Of a DNA stretch of 64,000 bases, positions 31,163-41,477 are shown one piece after another; position 1 is the first letter of the stretch; each line of letters begins with the position of its first letter. A model generated the notes under the pieces. It made no database searches and was not told the origin of the DNA. It saw only the letters and a program-made list of their open reading frames with translations. The position numbers and the translations under genes are program-made. The stretch is from Phytophthora colocasiae. Lineage: Eukaryota > Oomycota > Peronosporomycetes > Peronosporales > Peronosporaceae. Where the stretch lies: positions 1,240,001 through 1,304,000 of the forward strand of contig JAGKQI010000099.1 of NCBI GenBank assembly GCA_018806915.1, given 5' to 3'.

Positions 31163-33298
31163 ATGCGCATTTATTCCGTCCTGACACTTCTAGCAGCACT
31201 ACAAGCGACAACCGCCCAACAACCTGCTCCGAGTCAAGAAGAATGCTACGAAATGCCCGTGGTGATCGTCTCGGCGCTGGACCGGAGCTTCCCGGATCCG
31301 ACTTGTAACCAACTGCGGTACCCGGCCGACGACTGTCTTAAGGAGGCTGTTCAGACTCGCGTTGAGGTCGTGGACAATGGAGAAGGGAAGTTAAACTGCG
31401 TCAATGGACAACGCACTGCTGTGTTTGAACACTCCAAGTCCAACTACCGAGGCCAGACCAGCCTCTTCTTCGCCAAACACCAATTCAACCTCAAGTTTCC
31501 GGAAGATACTTCCTTCCTTGGTATGGTGGAGAACAAGGCGTTCGTTATGAACGGCCCGTTCCTCGACTGCACACTACTACGCAACCACTTGGCCCATTGG
31601 TTATACCGTTCCACAGGTCGTTATTCGGTCAAGACTCGACACGCGGTAGTGTACATGAGAACTGACCCTGTTCAGGAAACCCCCAAGTACGCCGGTATCT
31701 ACTTGCTACTGGAGAAACCAACGTACGACAAGAACCACGTGAACCTCGCGTCAATGGACGCGTCCTGTGCTGCACGTGACCCCAAGGTTATGAGCGGTGG
31801 TTGGGCGTGGTCAAATGACCCGCCCAGCTACGGTTCTTACTCGCCCAACATGGTCATCGACCAGTACCAGAACGAGTTCGGAATGGGTGAACGTCCGTTG
31901 CTGGCGCACCCGAGTGGGTCTTCGCTGTCGCAGCAGATGCGCGACTACTTCGTGAATACAGACACGGGATTCCTGCCACAGATGTACCGTGTGCTCTGGA
32001 ACAACATGACGGCGCCTCTCGAGCTGCAGAAACACTTGGATCTCGGCTCGTTCGCTGACTACCTACTGCACACGGAAATGTCCCTCAACGTCGACGCGTA
32101 CCGCCGTAGCACCTTCTTCTTCAAAGACCGAGACCAGCCCATTAACGCTGGCCCCGTGTGGGATCTTAACTTGGCGTACGGCAACGGCGCACGTCGGAAC
32201 TTCAAAGACTGGATCTACCCGCAGTACACGTACTGGAAACGGCTCATGTGCCACTCGCAGCTCGCGTCGCTGGTCATTCAGCGCTGGAAGACCCTGCGTG
32301 GCACGAACCTTCAGCGCGCGGACGATCCGGTTTTCGGTGTCTGGAGTGATGATGCGATCGTCAAGTTCCTGGACGCCAGTGCTGCCCCCGTGCACCGTCA
32401 GTTGTCCAAGTGCCGTGGTGGTGACTGGCGCACTGACGTCGTGCAGTGCGCAGTTGTGGACTTGCAGACTTGTAACGGGACGTACGCGGAACGGGTGACT
32501 GACCTGCGCGACTCGGTACTGAACCGTGCCCGTTGGATGGATGAACGAATCGAAGAGCTCTACAAACCTCTGGATGCGCAGACATGCTCTGGTGTTGGTG
32601 ACCTGCCCAAATTCAATTGCGGACTCGATGGGAACGACGACGGTTGCCTTCAGAACGCCAAGAAATACTACAATGCCGTGACGTTTCCTCCCGTGCGGAA
32701 GCCGTACGCTGGTCCGTCGTGCGAGACTATTGCCACCAGCAATACTGCTACTCCCAACGGTGAACAAGCTGCAGCGGAGGATCCGTACCAGAAAGCGTCG
32801 GTCGATTACTGCTGGCAATCGGCAGGCAGCTACGTGTATCCGCAGCAGAAGGGCGTCAAGGACAAGACTCTCACGCCGTTCTGCAGTGGCTACGGTTCGT
32901 GCGCAGAGGGGCCTGGTGCCACGTGCAATTGCTCACTTGCTATCCAGGTTGAACACCCTTCCTGCCGTCGTATTGATGCCGAGAATGAACACTACATTCA
33001 CGAACAGCAACGTATCGCCGCAGCTACAGCAGTCAAAGCGACGACGACGATCGCAGGCACTCAAACAGTCAACAAGGCACGAACGGAAGGAATTGGATCG
33101 AGTAACCACTCGCCCGTCTCGGATGCCATGGCGGTCCTAGCGGCTGCTGCGGCTGGAGTTGTGATGCTGGTTCTGGCCACTTGGTTGGTTAAGGAGAACG
33201 CGCGTCGTCGCCGTAGTCAACGACTGAGCGAGTACACACCCGTTCGCTATGGAAGTGTCGAGCACGCTCGTCTTTTTGCTCCTCAGCAAATCGCGTAG
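31163..33298 (+). CDS. CotH-domain protein, secreted and membrane-anchored
   Basis: From the ATG at 31163 the protein has 711 residues and starts with a clear signal peptide (MRIYSVLTLLAALQATTAQ). An in-frame methionine at 30935 exists but would bury this signal. The CotH kinase-like domain spans about residues 60-430, with YRGQTSLFFAKHQFNLKFP, the LLRNHLAHWLYR helix and the metal-binding motif GPVWDLNLAYGN. A Cys-rich EGF-like segment follows (CSGYGSCAEG...CNCS), then one transmembrane helix (about 655-678) and a short basic tail. CotH proteins include Bacillus spore-coat protein kinases and surface proteins of fungi such as Mucorales. A cell-surface or wall-associated role is inferred. It converges with the WD40-TPR gene. 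Confidence 0.85.
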   Translation: MRIYSVLTLLAALQATTAQQPAPSQEECYEMPVVIVSALDRSFPDPTCNQLRYPADDCLKEAVQTRVEVVDNGEGKLNCVNGQRTAVFEHSKSNYRGQTSLFFAKHQFNLKFPEDTSFLGMVENKAFVMNGPFLDCTLLRNHLAHWLYRSTGRYSVKTRHAVVYMRTDPVQETPKYAGIYLLLEKPTYDKNHVNLASMDASCAARDPKVMSGGWAWSNDPPSYGSYSPNMVIDQYQNEFGMGERPLLAHPSGSSLSQQMRDYFVNTDTGFLPQMYRVLWNNMTAPLELQKHLDLGSFADYLLHTEMSLNVDAYRRSTFFFKDRDQPINAGPVWDLNLAYGNGARRNFKDWIYPQYTYWKRLMCHSQLASLVIQRWKTLRGTNLQRADDPVFGVWSDDAIVKFLDASAAPVHRQLSKCRGGDWRTDVVQCAVVDLQTCNGTYAERVTDLRDSVLNRARWMDERIEELYKPLDAQTCSGVGDLPKFNCGLDGNDDGCLQNAKKYYNAVTFPPVRKPYAGPSCETIATSNTATPNGEQAAAEDPYQKASVDYCWQSAGSYVYPQQKGVKDKTLTPFCSGYGSCAEGPGATCNCSLAIQVEHPSCRRIDAENEHYIHEQQRIAAATAVKATTTIAGTQTVNKARTEGIGSSNHSPVSDAMAVLAAAAAGVVMLVLATWLVKENARRRRSQRLSEYTPVRYGSVEHARLFAPQQIA

Positions 33299-33450
33299 AC
33301 TGGTAGGACACGCACCCTAGGTGGTTTATTAGTTGGATAACGAGAAAGAAGTCGTTCTCTCACTCAGTTTCACTTCTGGTCCCCTGTTCTTGGTTATCTT
33401 GCTACTTCACTGCACAGGAGTCTCGGATATAGGGATACACTTGTTCTTGC

Positions 33451-35661
33451 TTAGCTGGTCGCGCATTCTTGGATGGCTTGGTGGTCGACGCCAGACTGGA
33501 AGACCAGGCGAACCAAGTTGTGCGTTGCCCCCTCGAAGGACACGGCGATGTCATCCATTTGGCTCTGGTTTCTCATAGTGATGTCCTCCAGCTCAGCTTC
33601 CGTCGGAGTGTTCTCCTTGCCGCTAGTCGGACTCCACAGTCGAATGACGTTCTCAATGCCGCTGGTTGCCAAACACGCGTCAAATGGGTGTGGCTGAACG
33701 CAGTTGACGATATCTGCGTCCGCCTCAATTGCGTTCACCAGTTCTCCAGTCACTTTATCCCACACCAATGCACGCCCGTCGTCGCTTCCAGCAATAATGT
33801 AGGCGTCATTCGTGCCGAAAAACGCGGCCTCTTTGATATCCGTTTGGACGTTGCAATACCCAATGTATCGGCGGAGAACGTCGCAATTGACCGATGTGCT
33901 GTTCACCAAATTTCCTTCCCAGAAAGCATCATCATCGTCGGGTAATTCTTCGTCGGCGGCTTGGTCCTGGTTGCCATGAGGGAATTCCTGCTCACTGTCA
34001 CTTGAATCATCCTCATCTGACGAGCGGTACAGACGGAAAGGCCGACGTACGGGTTGATTCGCCCGGTTAAATCCGTTCAAAAACGGCATTACATCCTCTG
34101 CGTTATCCGGGTACTTCTCTTTGTATCGTCGAGCTTGCCATGTCGCCTGTGGGTGGCGTTTCCCCTCACTAAGCGCTTCAATATACGTTAATTCCACTTC
34201 GCGATCATTCGGGTCAAGCTCCAGCGCCTTCTTGCAGTGTACTGCAGCCAAGTAGCTGTCTGCGTTCCACGATCTTCCCAGATAGGCCTTTGCACAGTCG
34301 TGATGGAGTTCTTTTCGCTGTGTCGCAGTCAATTCTGTCACCCCACGAGCCCCGCAAGCCAAATTGAGAGAGTTCAGAGCCTTCGAGTACTCCTTACTCT
34401 CCATTCGCTCTTTTCCTTGTTCATGCAGCATCTGCACTCCTTCCAAATGCAAGTCAAGAGGCAAATTCGGTTCATCCATATGCTCTCCATTCAACCAGGC
34501 AAGAGGATGAATCTGCGGTTCATCCTTGTTGTCCTTCTTGAAAACGACCGTCTTCGAGGACCCTACCTTGAACAGGTAAATATGGTCGTTATGATAATTC
34601 GCGAGGATCTCAGACCCGTCACTGCTGAATCGGATGCTGGTTCCATGGCTTTTATCGTGAAATCTCTGAGCTTTACTGTCGCAATAGGTGTCCAAGTGCA
34701 AGTGAGGAGGAGCGAAAACCTCCACTGGTGTCGTCGCCCCAGCACTTCTCGCCGTTGAAATATGCTGCTGCACTCGTAACATTCGTCTGTCATACATCCT
34801 CGTATAGAAGTCTCCACAGGCCAAAACAACTTTCGTCGGATCTAATGGGTGACTCGTCATGCCCATTCCTCGGAGCACTCTACCGTTCCTGTCCCTGCCT
34901 AAATTGATCAACACTCCTGATGCGTCTGGGGTATCACAACTTCCACCAGTCTTAGGTAGATCTCGAAGGTCGAACTGATACACCAGTCCGTCCTCAGCTG
35001 CGGTCCAAAAGACTTTTGGCACAGCCCATGAGCTGCTAATATCTTTCACTCGATCTCGATGCACACGGAAAACTTTAGTCATATCTTCACGAAATGGCGC
35101 ATAGTGAATGCGAACTTCTGAGTCCATAGCTGCTGAGGCAATCACGTTGTCGTCTGTGCCCGGGACGAACCGCACAGCGAAGATATTCATGCTATGACCA
35201 GACTCAATGACCTGTTGTTGGTTATGTTGGTCATAACTCCATATGACCACATTATGATCATCAGATCCAGATGCCAGCAGCTTGCCACTTTCGTTCCAGT
35301 GCAGCGTATTAACGCAGCCAGTATGACCGTCCAGCACAGCTTCGCACTGTAGACGACGTACGAGGCTGCCGTGGCCCTGGCACGCAGCGTCGATCACACG
35401 CGCGTTACCGCGCACCTCACGCTCTTGCAGCAGACGCGACAGACCCACCGACGAGTGACTGTACTTCCAGTAGCGGTCGGGACGCATGCGCGGAGAACGA
35501 GAGACTTTCATGGGATATGATAACTTGAGCTTCTCCGGAATGAGGTAGGGAATAGGCGCTTCAAGATGGAGCTTGGATAGGATTGGTTGAAATGGCTGAC
35601 CAATTGTAGGCGATGGTAGTAAACTGACACAGCGCGGTACGAGTGTAGCCACTTCAAGCAA
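33451..35661 (-). CDS. WD40-TPR protein, WDTC1/DCAF-like
   Basis: The 736-residue protein has N-terminal WD40 repeats (LDGHTGCVNTLHWNESGKLL; FWTAAEDGLVYQFDLRD), a central TPR region (about 410-520: EQGKERMESKEYSKALNSLN; CKKALELDPNDREVELTYIE), an acidic linker (SSDEDDSSDSEQEF), and two further WD repeats (YIIAGSDDGRALVWD; CLATSGIENVIRLWSP). This WD-TPR-WD order is that of WDTC1/ADP, a DDB1-CUL4 ubiquitin-ligase substrate receptor, and the DHNVVIW and FDLRD motifs fit DDB1-binding repeats. The start may be the ATG at 35661 or a later one at 35511; the residues between are not conserved-looking. A role as CUL4 adaptor is inferred from family. Confidence 0.85.
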   Translation of the reverse strand: MLEVATLVPRCVSLLPSPTIGQPFQPILSKLHLEAPIPYLIPEKLKLSYPMKVSRSPRMRPDRYWKYSHSSVGLSRLLQEREVRGNARVIDAACQGHGSLVRRLQCEAVLDGHTGCVNTLHWNESGKLLASGSDDHNVVIWSYDQHNQQQVIESGHSMNIFAVRFVPGTDDNVIASAAMDSEVRIHYAPFREDMTKVFRVHRDRVKDISSSWAVPKVFWTAAEDGLVYQFDLRDLPKTGGSCDTPDASGVLINLGRDRNGRVLRGMGMTSHPLDPTKVVLACGDFYTRMYDRRMLRVQQHISTARSAGATTPVEVFAPPHLHLDTYCDSKAQRFHDKSHGTSIRFSSDGSEILANYHNDHIYLFKVGSSKTVVFKKDNKDEPQIHPLAWLNGEHMDEPNLPLDLHLEGVQMLHEQGKERMESKEYSKALNSLNLACGARGVTELTATQRKELHHDCAKAYLGRSWNADSYLAAVHCKKALELDPNDREVELTYIEALSEGKRHPQATWQARRYKEKYPDNAEDVMPFLNGFNRANQPVRRPFRLYRSSDEDDSSDSEQEFPHGNQDQAADEELPDDDDAFWEGNLVNSTSVNCDVLRRYIGYCNVQTDIKEAAFFGTNDAYIIAGSDDGRALVWDKVTGELVNAIEADADIVNCVQPHPFDACLATSGIENVIRLWSPTSGKENTPTEAELEDITMRNQSQMDDIAVSFEGATHNLVRLVFQSGVDHQAIQECATS

Positions 35662-36130
35662 GTACTTGTAACCATTTCAATCTTTAGGACTGCAGCTCAG
35701 CGCGTTTATAAGCAATGCTTTTGGCGATCATGGGTATCCACAATGAAGCTACCAGTGTGCAGCGTCACATCATACACAACAAAGAGTCATCCAAACGAAC
35801 AACGTTGCTGATGAAGTACAGTAGTGTTGCTGACTCAGCAATGCTGAGTCAGGGGCAACTCTAGCATGAGTTGTGCTTGTACGAATGGTGCTGCAACCAG
35901 CACGTGCCACGTATTGCTCACTAAAGAAGTGCAATTGCCAGAGATATACACAGTACTTCTCTTCGCATCGTGAATCACAAGCTTTTCCAGCCCCAAATAG
36001 GTCTTCAACTGGCCGCATTTATAAATGATATATCGCCGGGATTATCCAATCACGTATTTTTACCTTCCTCTTGTCCAATCACATCACTCTTAACAGATTA
36101 CGGGAATTAATTCATCGGTCATAGCTCAAG
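35662..36130. promoter_or_regulatory. Divergent promoter region
   Basis: This 469-bp stretch separates the minus-strand WD40-TPR gene from the plus-strand kinase gene. CCAATCACG (36047) and CCAATCACATC (36075) lie 50-85 bp before the kinase ATG. A short inverted sequence (GCTGACTCAGCAATGCTGAGTCAGG near 35829-35852) could be a binding site. Confidence 0.45.
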
Positions 36131-37448
36131 ATGCTGCGCTCGAGTCGTTTACCGCATGGCGCGCGATGGCACGCCGTGCGCTCTTCATGGCGACGGCAAC
36201 TACCGTTATTGGCTAAGCTGGTGGTGGTGTTCTCCGTGGTGGGTTATTTCTTCTGGAACGTCACGGCAATCGCCTCGCTCGTGCAGTCGGCAGGACCAGC
36301 TTTACGCTCGGAAGGTCCACGAGCCGTCGCTGAGGGGCTGCGCAATGCCTTCACAGATATTTTAGCAGTCAGAGACAGTGAAGAAGCCTGGTGGTTGCGT
36401 CCTGAGACGTACCGCAAAGAGGTATGTATGGATATGACAGCAGGAGGATGAGGATATGATAAACTCATAAGATATGATACAGAGTGGCTGTGATTTCTCA
36501 GCAGCAGTGGCGCTGTTCAAGCCGGAGGAGCTAGAGCTTAATTGTGCCAATATGGATCAGCTGGAAACGGGCGAGTATATTGGCAAAGGATTCTGGAGAG
36601 AAGTGTACAAGGCCAAGTGGAATGGTAGAAAGATACACTGAGGCGATATGATGAAATCGTGTACACTGACGGTATGATATTTTTTTTATGCAGGACGTGA
36701 CGTAGCTGTGAAACGAGTGAAGGAGGACCATCTCAGCCGACCGGATATCATTCCTCGTCACGTAGAGGAGTGTGCGTCCATTTTCTCAATACGCAACGAG
36801 CCAAATATCGTCGGGCTCGTGGGTTGGTGCAAGACAACGGTAGTAGTGGACTACATCCCTCACCAGCTCGACACGCTGCTATTCGAGTCTGAAGAACCCG
36901 TTTCCGTCCATCGTGCATTGAAACTCGCACGGGACGCTGCTCGAGGTGTTGCCCAATTGCATCGTGCACCGGGAGGTCCTTTCGTGCATGCGGATCTACA
37001 AGCTCGACAGTTCCTGATCGATGCCAACGGTACGCTGCAGCTGAACGACTTCAACCGCATCAAATATACAGGCCCCCGTCTAGTGAAAGGTGTGCCGACA
37101 GATGAAAAGTGCACGTTTGAGACTTCTGTGGCTAAAGGGAAGTGGAGATCACCGGAAGAGTACCGACATCTGCATCTGGATGAGAAGCTAGACATCTACA
37201 GTCTGTCGCTGGTGATGTGGGCTCTACGTGCACGTGAGAAGCCGTTTCGTGAGCTGGAGAGAGAAGAAGTTTATGAAAAGGTCCCGGCAGGTCTCCGGCC
37301 AGCACTTGAGGCTATGAGTGACTACCCCCAGCAAATGCAAGACCTGGTCATTAGAGGCTGGGACACGGACCCGAAGAAGCGCCCAACGGCTGCAGAAATG
37401 GCTGGTGAGATCGATCGCATCTTGAAGAACTACGAAAGCACCAGATAG
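36131..37448 (+). CDS. Membrane-anchored atypical protein kinase or pseudokinase
   Basis: Three exons are inferred: 36131-36420, about 36502-36624 and 36694-37448. The second intron (36625-36693) is firm because it joins KWNG to RDVAVKRV; the first boundary is less sure. A transmembrane segment near residues 27-50 (LLAKLVVVFSVVGYFFWNV) gives a type II membrane protein. The kinase domain has a glycine loop (GKGFWREVY), the VAVK lysine and a conserved C-lobe (DIYSLSLVMWALRAREKPF). The catalytic loop reads HADLQARQF instead of HRDLKxxN, and DFG is replaced by DFN. Similar departures occur in POMK/PKDCC-type secretory kinases and in pseudokinases. Activity is therefore uncertain. Confidence 0.8.
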
Positions 37449-37539
37449 AGCCATGGACAAGCAAGCAGTCAAAGGAGTTATAGAAATCAATGCGAAGGAT
37501 GTGGTGGCGTGAATAAATTAGTGCTGTTAAGCATCTTCA

Positions 37540-38457
37540 TCACGCTTGCTTTACAATCCCGAGGGGGTCCTCTTCGAAATGGCAGAGCCACCACTGGAAA
37601 ATCGTATTCTTCTCGATGCAGTAGCTAGCTGAAGCTGGAGGTCCAATACGAGCCCGGCACATGGGGCAGTGGAACTGGAACAACAGCCACTCGAAGATGC
37701 ATTCGCGGTGAAAAGTGTGTTGGCAAGGGAGAACGATCGACGAACTCAGTGGTTCTACCTCGACCTCTTCGAGGCAAATCATACACTGAAGAGCTTCAGT
37801 CGAGTCGGTCGTTGATGTATCCGAGCTGAAGCTGTTCCGACATTCCGATGCACTACATCTTGACGGACTTTGGTAGTTATCCACGAAAACTTGAAGTACT
37901 GACCGCTTGTCGGCTTCGTGTCGAACACCGAGAAACTCGAAGAGAACTGTTGGGAGGTTTTGGCGTGTGGTAAGACACTTCATAGCGCTGCCTGGTAGCA
38001 TAACACAGCGCAGTAAATAATGCACCACCGTCTCGAATTTACGTTTCCGATCGGTGATTGTACGTGTGGATCTGGACGACAAGCGCTTTGAAGGGAAACA
38101 GGCCCAGAGGAACTCGCGAATGGCCTCACACGAACCGCTGCACCTGGCGTCAAAGCACGTGCACTGTGTTTCAACCTTCTCGGAGAAAGCGGCGAACTCT
38201 GAATATCGGTACGAGACGCTCCAGGAGTTACCGGTCGTCACGCTGGACAAGACGCAGTTGTAGACGACGAAGTTCTTCTCTTGGACAGTGGAAGCGACGT
38301 GAAACTGAAGTGGAAGCTGCTGACGCACCGATTGCCGAAGCTTCTCGATAGCCAAGGAGCTAAGTGGTGGAGTTAAGTGTGGAGACGGAAGTAGAGCCCC
38401 GTAGTTCATTGCGCTTGCTTTGTAGTCGGTAAATTTGTGAATGAAGGCATCGTCCAA
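37540..38457 (-). CDS. PX-domain RING-H2 protein 1
   Basis: A protein of 305 residues. An N-terminal PX domain covers about 45-190: FHVASTVQEKNFVVYNCVLS, then SYRYSEFAAF and CFPSKRL. A C-terminal RING-H2 finger covers about 225-270: CMICLEEVEVEPL...LPCQHTFHRECIFEWLLFQFHCPMCR, C3H2C3 pattern. PX domains bind phosphoinositides, mostly on endosomes, and RING-H2 fingers recruit E2 enzymes, so a membrane-directed ubiquitin ligase is inferred. The PX domain carries a short Cys-rich insert (CFDARCSGSC) found in all four copies of the cluster. The first of four tandem minus-strand paralogues, it converges with the kinase gene (91 bp). Confidence 0.83.
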   Translation of the reverse strand: MDDAFIHKFTDYKASAMNYGALLPSPHLTPPLSSLAIEKLRQSVRQQLPLQFHVASTVQEKNFVVYNCVLSSVTTGNSWSVSYRYSEFAAFSEKVETQCTCFDARCSGSCEAIREFLWACFPSKRLSSRSTRTITDRKRKFETVVHYLLRCVMLPGSAMKCLTTRQNLPTVLFEFLGVRHEADKRSVLQVFVDNYQSPSRCSASECRNSFSSDTSTTDSTEALQCMICLEEVEVEPLSSSIVLPCQHTFHRECIFEWLLFQFHCPMCRARIGPPASASYCIEKNTIFQWWLCHFEEDPLGIVKQA

Positions 38458-39054
38458 TACCCAAAGGTTGCCAAGACAAACCGACTGTCACAGAGATCTT
38501 GGGTGGCATTTTAAGCAGAAGTAAGGGGAAGCCATTGTGGACCAGAGACGTCGATCTCGATGATCGGTTTAAAGGTTGATCCAAACAAGGAAGGTGAGGA
38601 CTTTAAGTGACTGGAAAAACGGAGATACATTTGCTGATCTCTTGCACTGAGGTGTCGACAAGCAACATGTGCAGTCGAGCGGGGGGGGGGCTAGAAATCT
38701 TCACACCGTAGAGGCTCTACTAGAGCTGCCGGACGAGAAGAACATTTACCGGTATCAAATCACTGGGCCTTTCGAGAACCCTTTCGAGAGAACCGAGACC
38801 GTGCACGAATCGTTAACAAGAACTGACAGAATTTCTGGCATAGTCCGACGAAGATTACTCAGACGAGGCTTGAGAGTCAATGAGACCTCCTTGCTGCTGC
38901 GTTTCTCGATCAAATCGCCTTGATTCATGACGCGGTTCACTTGCGAAGCGCACGGTGCGATACGATGCACGCATGCAGCTCTTGTCCTGCAACATCAAAA
39001 TCTAGGGTGAAGCACTCACTTTCAAGGACAAATATCATTAAATACGGCTTCTGC
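38458..39054. other. Intergenic between PX-RING copies 1 and 2
   Basis: No gene is recognised; the small ORF at 38669-38923 has no family features. A run of about ten G lies near 38681-38690, a likely spot for length error. Confidence 0.4.
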
Positions 39055-39981
39055 CTACTCTGCTGCAGGATGGAACGGGTCCTCCTCGAAGTCACCGAGC
39101 CACCATTGCACATGATCCTTAGGACGACAATAATTGGTCACCGCGTTGGGGCAAACACGAACTCTGCACAGAGGGCAATGGAACTCGAACAACAGCCACT
39201 CAAAGACGCACTCGCGGTGGAACGTGTGCTTGCAAGGGAGAACAATGGGCGCATTGGCGAGATCCGCACACTCCGAGTTGCTCTGCTGGTGGTCATCCAT
39301 GTCCACGTCACAGAGGCAGATCATACACTGCGCTGAGTCTGGGACCGAGTCGACGGTGGACGCGTTCGAGTGGAAACTATCCGTCAAACTTGCCTCATTA
39401 CCTTCTTTCAGTGCGACCTGGTAGTTGTCGATGAAGATCTGCAGCAGTGAGCGTCGATCGACGCTGTTCACCACTCCAAGAAACTGGAATAAGTTAACTG
39501 GAAGATGTTGCCGCGCGTGGAAGCACTTCATCGCGCTGCCTGGTAGCAAAACGCAGCGAAGTAGATGCATCAGTACATTCTCCAATTTGGTCTTGCGACT
39601 GGAGATGGTGCTCGAGGTCGTGGACATTATGGCAAGACGCTTCTTGGGGAAACACGCCGAGACGTATTCACGCACAGCTTGACACGATCCGGAGCACTTT
39701 GAGTCGTGACATGTCCACGCTTCTTCCAATTTGGTGCGGAAGGCCACGAACTCCGAGTAGCGGTAAGATATGCTCCACTTGTTCTTAGTAGTTAGGCTGG
39801 ACAGGGTACAGTTGTAGACGACAAAGTTCGTTTCCAGGGATGTGGACGACACTCGGACAAGCAACGGAAGCTCCTGCGGAATGTACTGTCGAAGCATCTT
39901 GAGCGAATACGTTTTGATCCGACCGCGCTTCTTGGTGAGGCCACCACTTCTTGGAGCCGACACGAATGCTGCAACGTTCAT
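39055..39981 (-). CDS. PX-domain RING-H2 protein 2
   Basis: The paralogue has 308 residues from the ATG at 39981. The frame is open up to 40452, but the extra 157 residues have no counterpart in the other copies and probably are leader sequence. PX domain at about 40-180 (RVSSTSLETNFVVYNCTLSS, SYRYSEFVAF, CFPKKRL), Cys insert CHDSKCSGSC, then RING-H2 at about 235-285 (CMICLCDVDMDDHQQ...LPCKHTFHRECVFEWLLFEFHCPLCR). Same inferred role as copy 1. A conserved motif (40194-40221) lies 213 bp upstream of the start, matching one before copy 3. Confidence 0.83.
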   Translation of the reverse strand: MNVAAFVSAPRSGGLTKKRGRIKTYSLKMLRQYIPQELPLLVRVSSTSLETNFVVYNCTLSSLTTKNKWSISYRYSEFVAFRTKLEEAWTCHDSKCSGSCQAVREYVSACFPKKRLAIMSTTSSTISSRKTKLENVLMHLLRCVLLPGSAMKCFHARQHLPVNLFQFLGVVNSVDRRSLLQIFIDNYQVALKEGNEASLTDSFHSNASTVDSVPDSAQCMICLCDVDMDDHQQSNSECADLANAPIVLPCKHTFHRECVFEWLLFEFHCPLCRVRVCPNAVTNYCRPKDHVQWWLGDFEEDPFHPAAE

Positions 39982-40745
39982 CACTGGGTCGCTGTGTTCT
40001 TCTGGGACGAGGCACCTCAAGTCAATTTCGAAAATGCCAACTGAGTGGCTAAACCAAACACCGAAGCGCAAGAGCTCGCTCCATATCTCTCGTGCCGACC
40101 AGCGACTCGAGCGCCTTTGCTCACACGATCCGTTGATCGCAGGCCGCTGGCCAACGACATGCCTAAAATGGTTGTCACGGCAAAGCGGTTGTCGCACCAA
40201 GCACCACTGCAGTGACGCGCCGATAAACAACTCACCAATCGATGGCAACGAAGGGGGGAAAATAGCATGATAATTGGCTAGACAATACGCGTCACAGACC
40301 CAGGTGTCATATCCAACACGGCTTTCACGGCTGCATAGATGTCCCGATGCAATCAAAAGAGTGAAAAAGCCGTTCAACGATGGCGCCGGCAGAATCTCCT
40401 GACTGCCATGTGCCTGGCCCGAACTTGGAATGCTCACGAGCACGACCACCACTGGCGCAGACAGCTCGGGTCGGGTGGTGACAATTTCTGAAGTTTGTAA
40501 CGGGATGTGCCGTTATCAGGTTGCTTGGTCGGTTAGAGGCACATGCTCTTTTCACTTGATGCATTTTACTTTGTGGTTACCCTCACTACGATAGAAAGTG
40601 TCTGCTGAAGTGGCTCATACATGGTGCTTTCCGACGGTCTACGGTGGACCATTATTACGGCACCGAGCACAAAACCACAAGTCTCATGCCACTCGGGGTC
40701 ACTGCACCAGGTTCTGACAGTAGTTTGTTTTGGAGGCAGGCCTAC
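39982..40745. other. Upstream region of PX-RING copy 2
   Basis: The coding-like frame that continues here is probably untranslated leader. It includes the GCACCAAGCACC...GTGACGCGCC motif at 40194-40221. No other gene is seen. Confidence 0.4.
40194..40221 (-). promoter_or_regulatory. PX-RING upstream motif, copy a
   Basis: Written on the plus strand, GCACCAAGCACC is followed after a few bases by GTGACGCGCC. Similar sequences occur at 42672-42698 (208 bp before copy 3) and 45085-45117 (400 bp before copy 4). The coding strand would read GGCGCGTCAC, resembling a CRE/ATF-type site. Conservation among otherwise diverged upstream regions suggests a regulatory element. Confidence 0.5.
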
Positions 40746-40931
40746 CTACGCGCGACACACAGGGCAGTGGACCTGAAACGCTAGCCACTCGAAGATCTCC
40801 GACGTGATACATCGGCGGTGAAACTTTGGCTCGGCGACACGTGCTCCCGTCTCTTTTGATCCACGTGTGCAAAAGCTGTCAGCGAATCGCTGACCGATAG
40901 CCTCTAAATGAGACAGGAGCCGCTGATGCAC
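40746..40931 (-). pseudogene. RING-finger relic of the PX-RING family
   Basis: A short minus-strand frame keeps only the second half of the RING-H2 finger: KFHRRCITSEIFEWLAFQVHCPVCRA, close to FHRECIFEWLLFQFHCPMCR of the intact copies. The first Cys pair is gone, and no PX domain remains in frame. It is best read as the remnant of a lost fifth copy between copies 2 and 3. Confidence 0.65.
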
Positions 40932-41477
40932 GACAAACAGTCATTCACTACTTCATGTACTGAATCACTGGCAAGTACTCACGACTGCGCACGCGAGATA
41001 TAGCAGCAACGACACGGACCGATTGGAAGCCTGGTACGCGTCACGACATGCTTTTTTTTTCGGTGATCCTGAGATCGACTGGACTACTCGAGGGCCTCGA
41101 GCCACGCGAGCCATGAATGTGGCATCCATGTAGCGGTCACTTGCTTAACCGTTCGTTAGGTGCTGGATAACAAAGAATGTCAAATCACTACAGTCGACTT
41201 GCTAGGACGCGTCCTAACCTCTGGAAAGTCTACAACAAAGGAGCAGCTCAACTTGCAAGACCGTTAAGTAAAGATACGGAAATGAATATCGCACGCTGTG
41301 CTCCACCGTTTAAATGACCCGCAACTATGTGTAGTTCGTACATGTACCTAGTAAAAACTACGATTGCAATCTGAAATGCGACAGACACACCGTCAAGCTA
41401 TTGCTGAACGAAGTCTATTGTAAGTTATTTGTGTGTGTTTGTAAATATTGTAGCTAGGAGTGCATGCTAATAGTGCA
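40932..41477. other. Intergenic, nothing recognised
   Basis: Probably decayed remains of the lost PX-RING copy plus the 3' flank of copy 3. No open frame of note. A T run lies at about 41051-41059. Confidence 0.35.

Noticed and set aside
32063..32818. 251-codon minus-strand ORF opposite the CotH gene
   Set aside because: Antisense of a well-supported coding region with family motifs on the plus strand.
39982..40452. N-terminal extension of PX-RING copy 2
   Set aside because: The open frame continues, but the other three copies start at the equivalent of 39981, and the extension contains the shared upstream motif.
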